From assembly GCF_000008765.1 (NCBI RefSeq), contig NC_003030.1:840001-904000 (forward strand): a stretch of 64,000 nt of DNA. Reading direction: 5' to 3'. Within the stretch, counting starts at the first letter, position 1; each line of letters opens with the position of its first letter. The DNA is from Clostridium acetobutylicum ATCC 824 (lineage in GTDB: Bacteria > Bacillota > Clostridia > Clostridiales > Clostridiaceae). The translations under genes and the position numbers were made by a program. The notes under the pieces are model-generated. The model had not been told where the DNA came from, ran no database searches, and saw nothing but the letters and a program-made list of their open reading frames with translations. Below are positions 63,118-64,000 of this stretch, one piece after another.

Positions 63118-64000
63118 ATGAAGAATATTGATGAACAAATAAAAATAATAAAAAAGGGCGCAGAAGAAATAATAGATGCTAAAGAATTAAAAGAGAAGTT
63201 AATAAAAGCAGAAAAGGAAAATACACAATTAGTGGTTAAATTAGGACTTGATCCAAGTGCGCCTGATATACACTTAGGTCATGCAGTGGTATTAAGAAAA
63301 TTAAAACAGCTTCAGGACCTAGGTCATAAAATAGTTATAATTATAGGTGATTTTACAGGAATGATAGGAGATCCTACGGGAAAATCAAAAACACGAAAGC
63401 AGCTATCAAGTCAGCAGGTTATGAAAAATGCTGAAACTTATGAAAAGCAAATATTTAAAATATTAGATAGGAATAAAACTGATTTGAGGTTTAATAGCCA
63501 ATGGTTAGAAAAATTAAATTTTAAAGAGGTAATTGAGCTTGCTTCAAAATACACAGTGGCTAGAATGCTTGAAAGAGAGGACTTCAAAAAGAGGTTTAAA
63601 AATCAGCAAAGTATAGGAATACATGAATTTTTTTATCCTTTAATGCAGGCGTATGATTCAATGGCTATTAAAGCTGATATTGAATTTGGTGGGACTGACC
63701 AGAGATTTAATCTTTTAATGGGGAGAACTCTTCAAGCAGAATATGGAGAGGAAAAACAGATAGCTATATTTATGCCTCTGTTAGAAGGGATAGATGGAAA
63801 AGAAAAGATGAGTAAAAGCTTAGGTAACTATATTGGTATTGAAGAAAGTGCAAAGGATATGTACGTAAAAGTTATGCAAATACCGGACAGCTTAATAATT
63901 AAATATTTTGAGCTTTGTACAGATATGCATCCAGACGCAATTGATATAATTAGGAAACAGCTTAATGAGGATAAAGTTAATCCTAGAGATATAAAAATGA
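63118..64000 (+). CDS. tyrS: Tyrosyl-tRNA synthetase, 3' end cut by the window
   Basis: The first 294 codons of a class I aminoacyl-tRNA synthetase that charges tRNA-Tyr. The HIGH box is DIHLGHAVV and the KMSKS box is EKMSKSLGN; the segment FYPLMQAYDSMAIKADIEFGGTDQRFN is the tyrosine-binding region. The layout resembles the TyrZ/TyrRS-type enzymes of Firmicutes; the C-terminal S4-like domain lies past the window. AAGGAG precedes the ATG by 8 nt. Expression is controlled by the T-box leader upstream. Confidence 0.95.
   Translation, partial: MKNIDEQIKIIKKGAEEIIDAKELKEKLIKAEKENTQLVVKLGLDPSAPDIHLGHAVVLRKLKQLQDLGHKIVIIIGDFTGMIGDPTGKSKTRKQLSSQQVMKNAETYEKQIFKILDRNKTDLRFNSQWLEKLNFKEVIELASKYTVARMLEREDFKKRFKNQQSIGIHEFFYPLMQAYDSMAIKADIEFGGTDQRFNLLMGRTLQAEYGEEKQIAIFMPLLEGIDGKEKMSKSLGNYIGIEESAKDMYVKVMQIPDSLIIKYFELCTDMHPDAIDIIRKQLNEDKVNPRDIKM

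Overview
The window is AT-rich, tightly packed low-GC Firmicute DNA. Genes have strong GGAGG-type ribosome binding sites, frequent TTG/GTG starts and intrinsic terminators between almost every pair of transcription units. Ferredoxin-type oxidoreductases, hemerythrin, a T-box and several strictly clostridial families point to Clostridium sensu stricto. From memory (not checkable here), the order gdhA / 6-phospho-beta-glucosidase / NhaC / M6 protease / GltD-like reductase / aquaporin / cobalt-type transporter / NCAIR-mutase-like gene resembles the CA_C07xx region of Clostridium acetobutylicum. No tRNA, rRNA, IS element, prophage or CRISPR array was seen.

Layout: (1) 0.2-6.0 kb, housekeeping and transport: an RpiB/LacAB-like isomerase with an altered active site, an amino-acid permease, a methyltransferase, a DUF4317 protein and an AI-2E-family transporter. 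(2) 6.2-14.9 kb, a clostridial Pel exopolysaccharide operon: an epimerase-PelD fusion, PelE, a PelA-type deacetylase, PelF and PelG under one clear promoter, with a convergent secreted GH114 galactosaminidase. (3) 15-30.8 kb, mixed metabolism and envelope: gdhA, an exonuclease-BRCT protein, a Ser/Thr/Asn-rich membrane protein, DUF503, a soluble chemoreceptor, a secreted acid phosphatase with an autotransporter-like tail, a GH1 6-phospho-beta-glucosidase controlled by an antiterminator (RAT) site, NhaC, LysR, an M6 protease and an L,D-transpeptidase. (4) 31-39.2 kb: nitroreductase, YhaM, a small TIR/deoxyribosyltransferase-like protein, a POT peptide transporter carrying a perfect in-frame 159-bp tandem duplication, a two-gene RNA-repair operon (RNA ligase plus HD-Pnk) and an SseB-like protein. 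(5) 39.2-45.6 kb: two flavodoxin-fold reductases, a Tim44-like protein, a DUF1858/unknown/hemerythrin operon, a DUF3592 protein, and an MFS pump with its MarR regulator and shared operators. (6) 46-59.3 kb: a GltD/NfnB-type oxidoreductase, two ferredoxin-tailed aldo-keto reductases flanking a MerR/AdhR-type regulator, then a complete nickel-pincer lactate racemase locus (LysR, larA, larD, nikMN-Q-O, larC, larE, larB). (7) 59.4-64 kb: a CatB-type acetyltransferase, a Suv3-like RNA helicase, an isochorismatase-fold protein without the usual Cys, and a T-box-controlled tyrS cut by the window end.

The most interesting signals are: a MerR-type promoter (19-bp spacer with an AdhR-like dyad) present both before the aldo-keto reductase and before the nickel/lar operon, which suggests one carbonyl-stress regulator links aldehyde detoxification to lactate racemization; the RNA-repair operon with a long leader ending in a terminator; the SDR-PelD fusion; and the fresh duplication in the peptide transporter.
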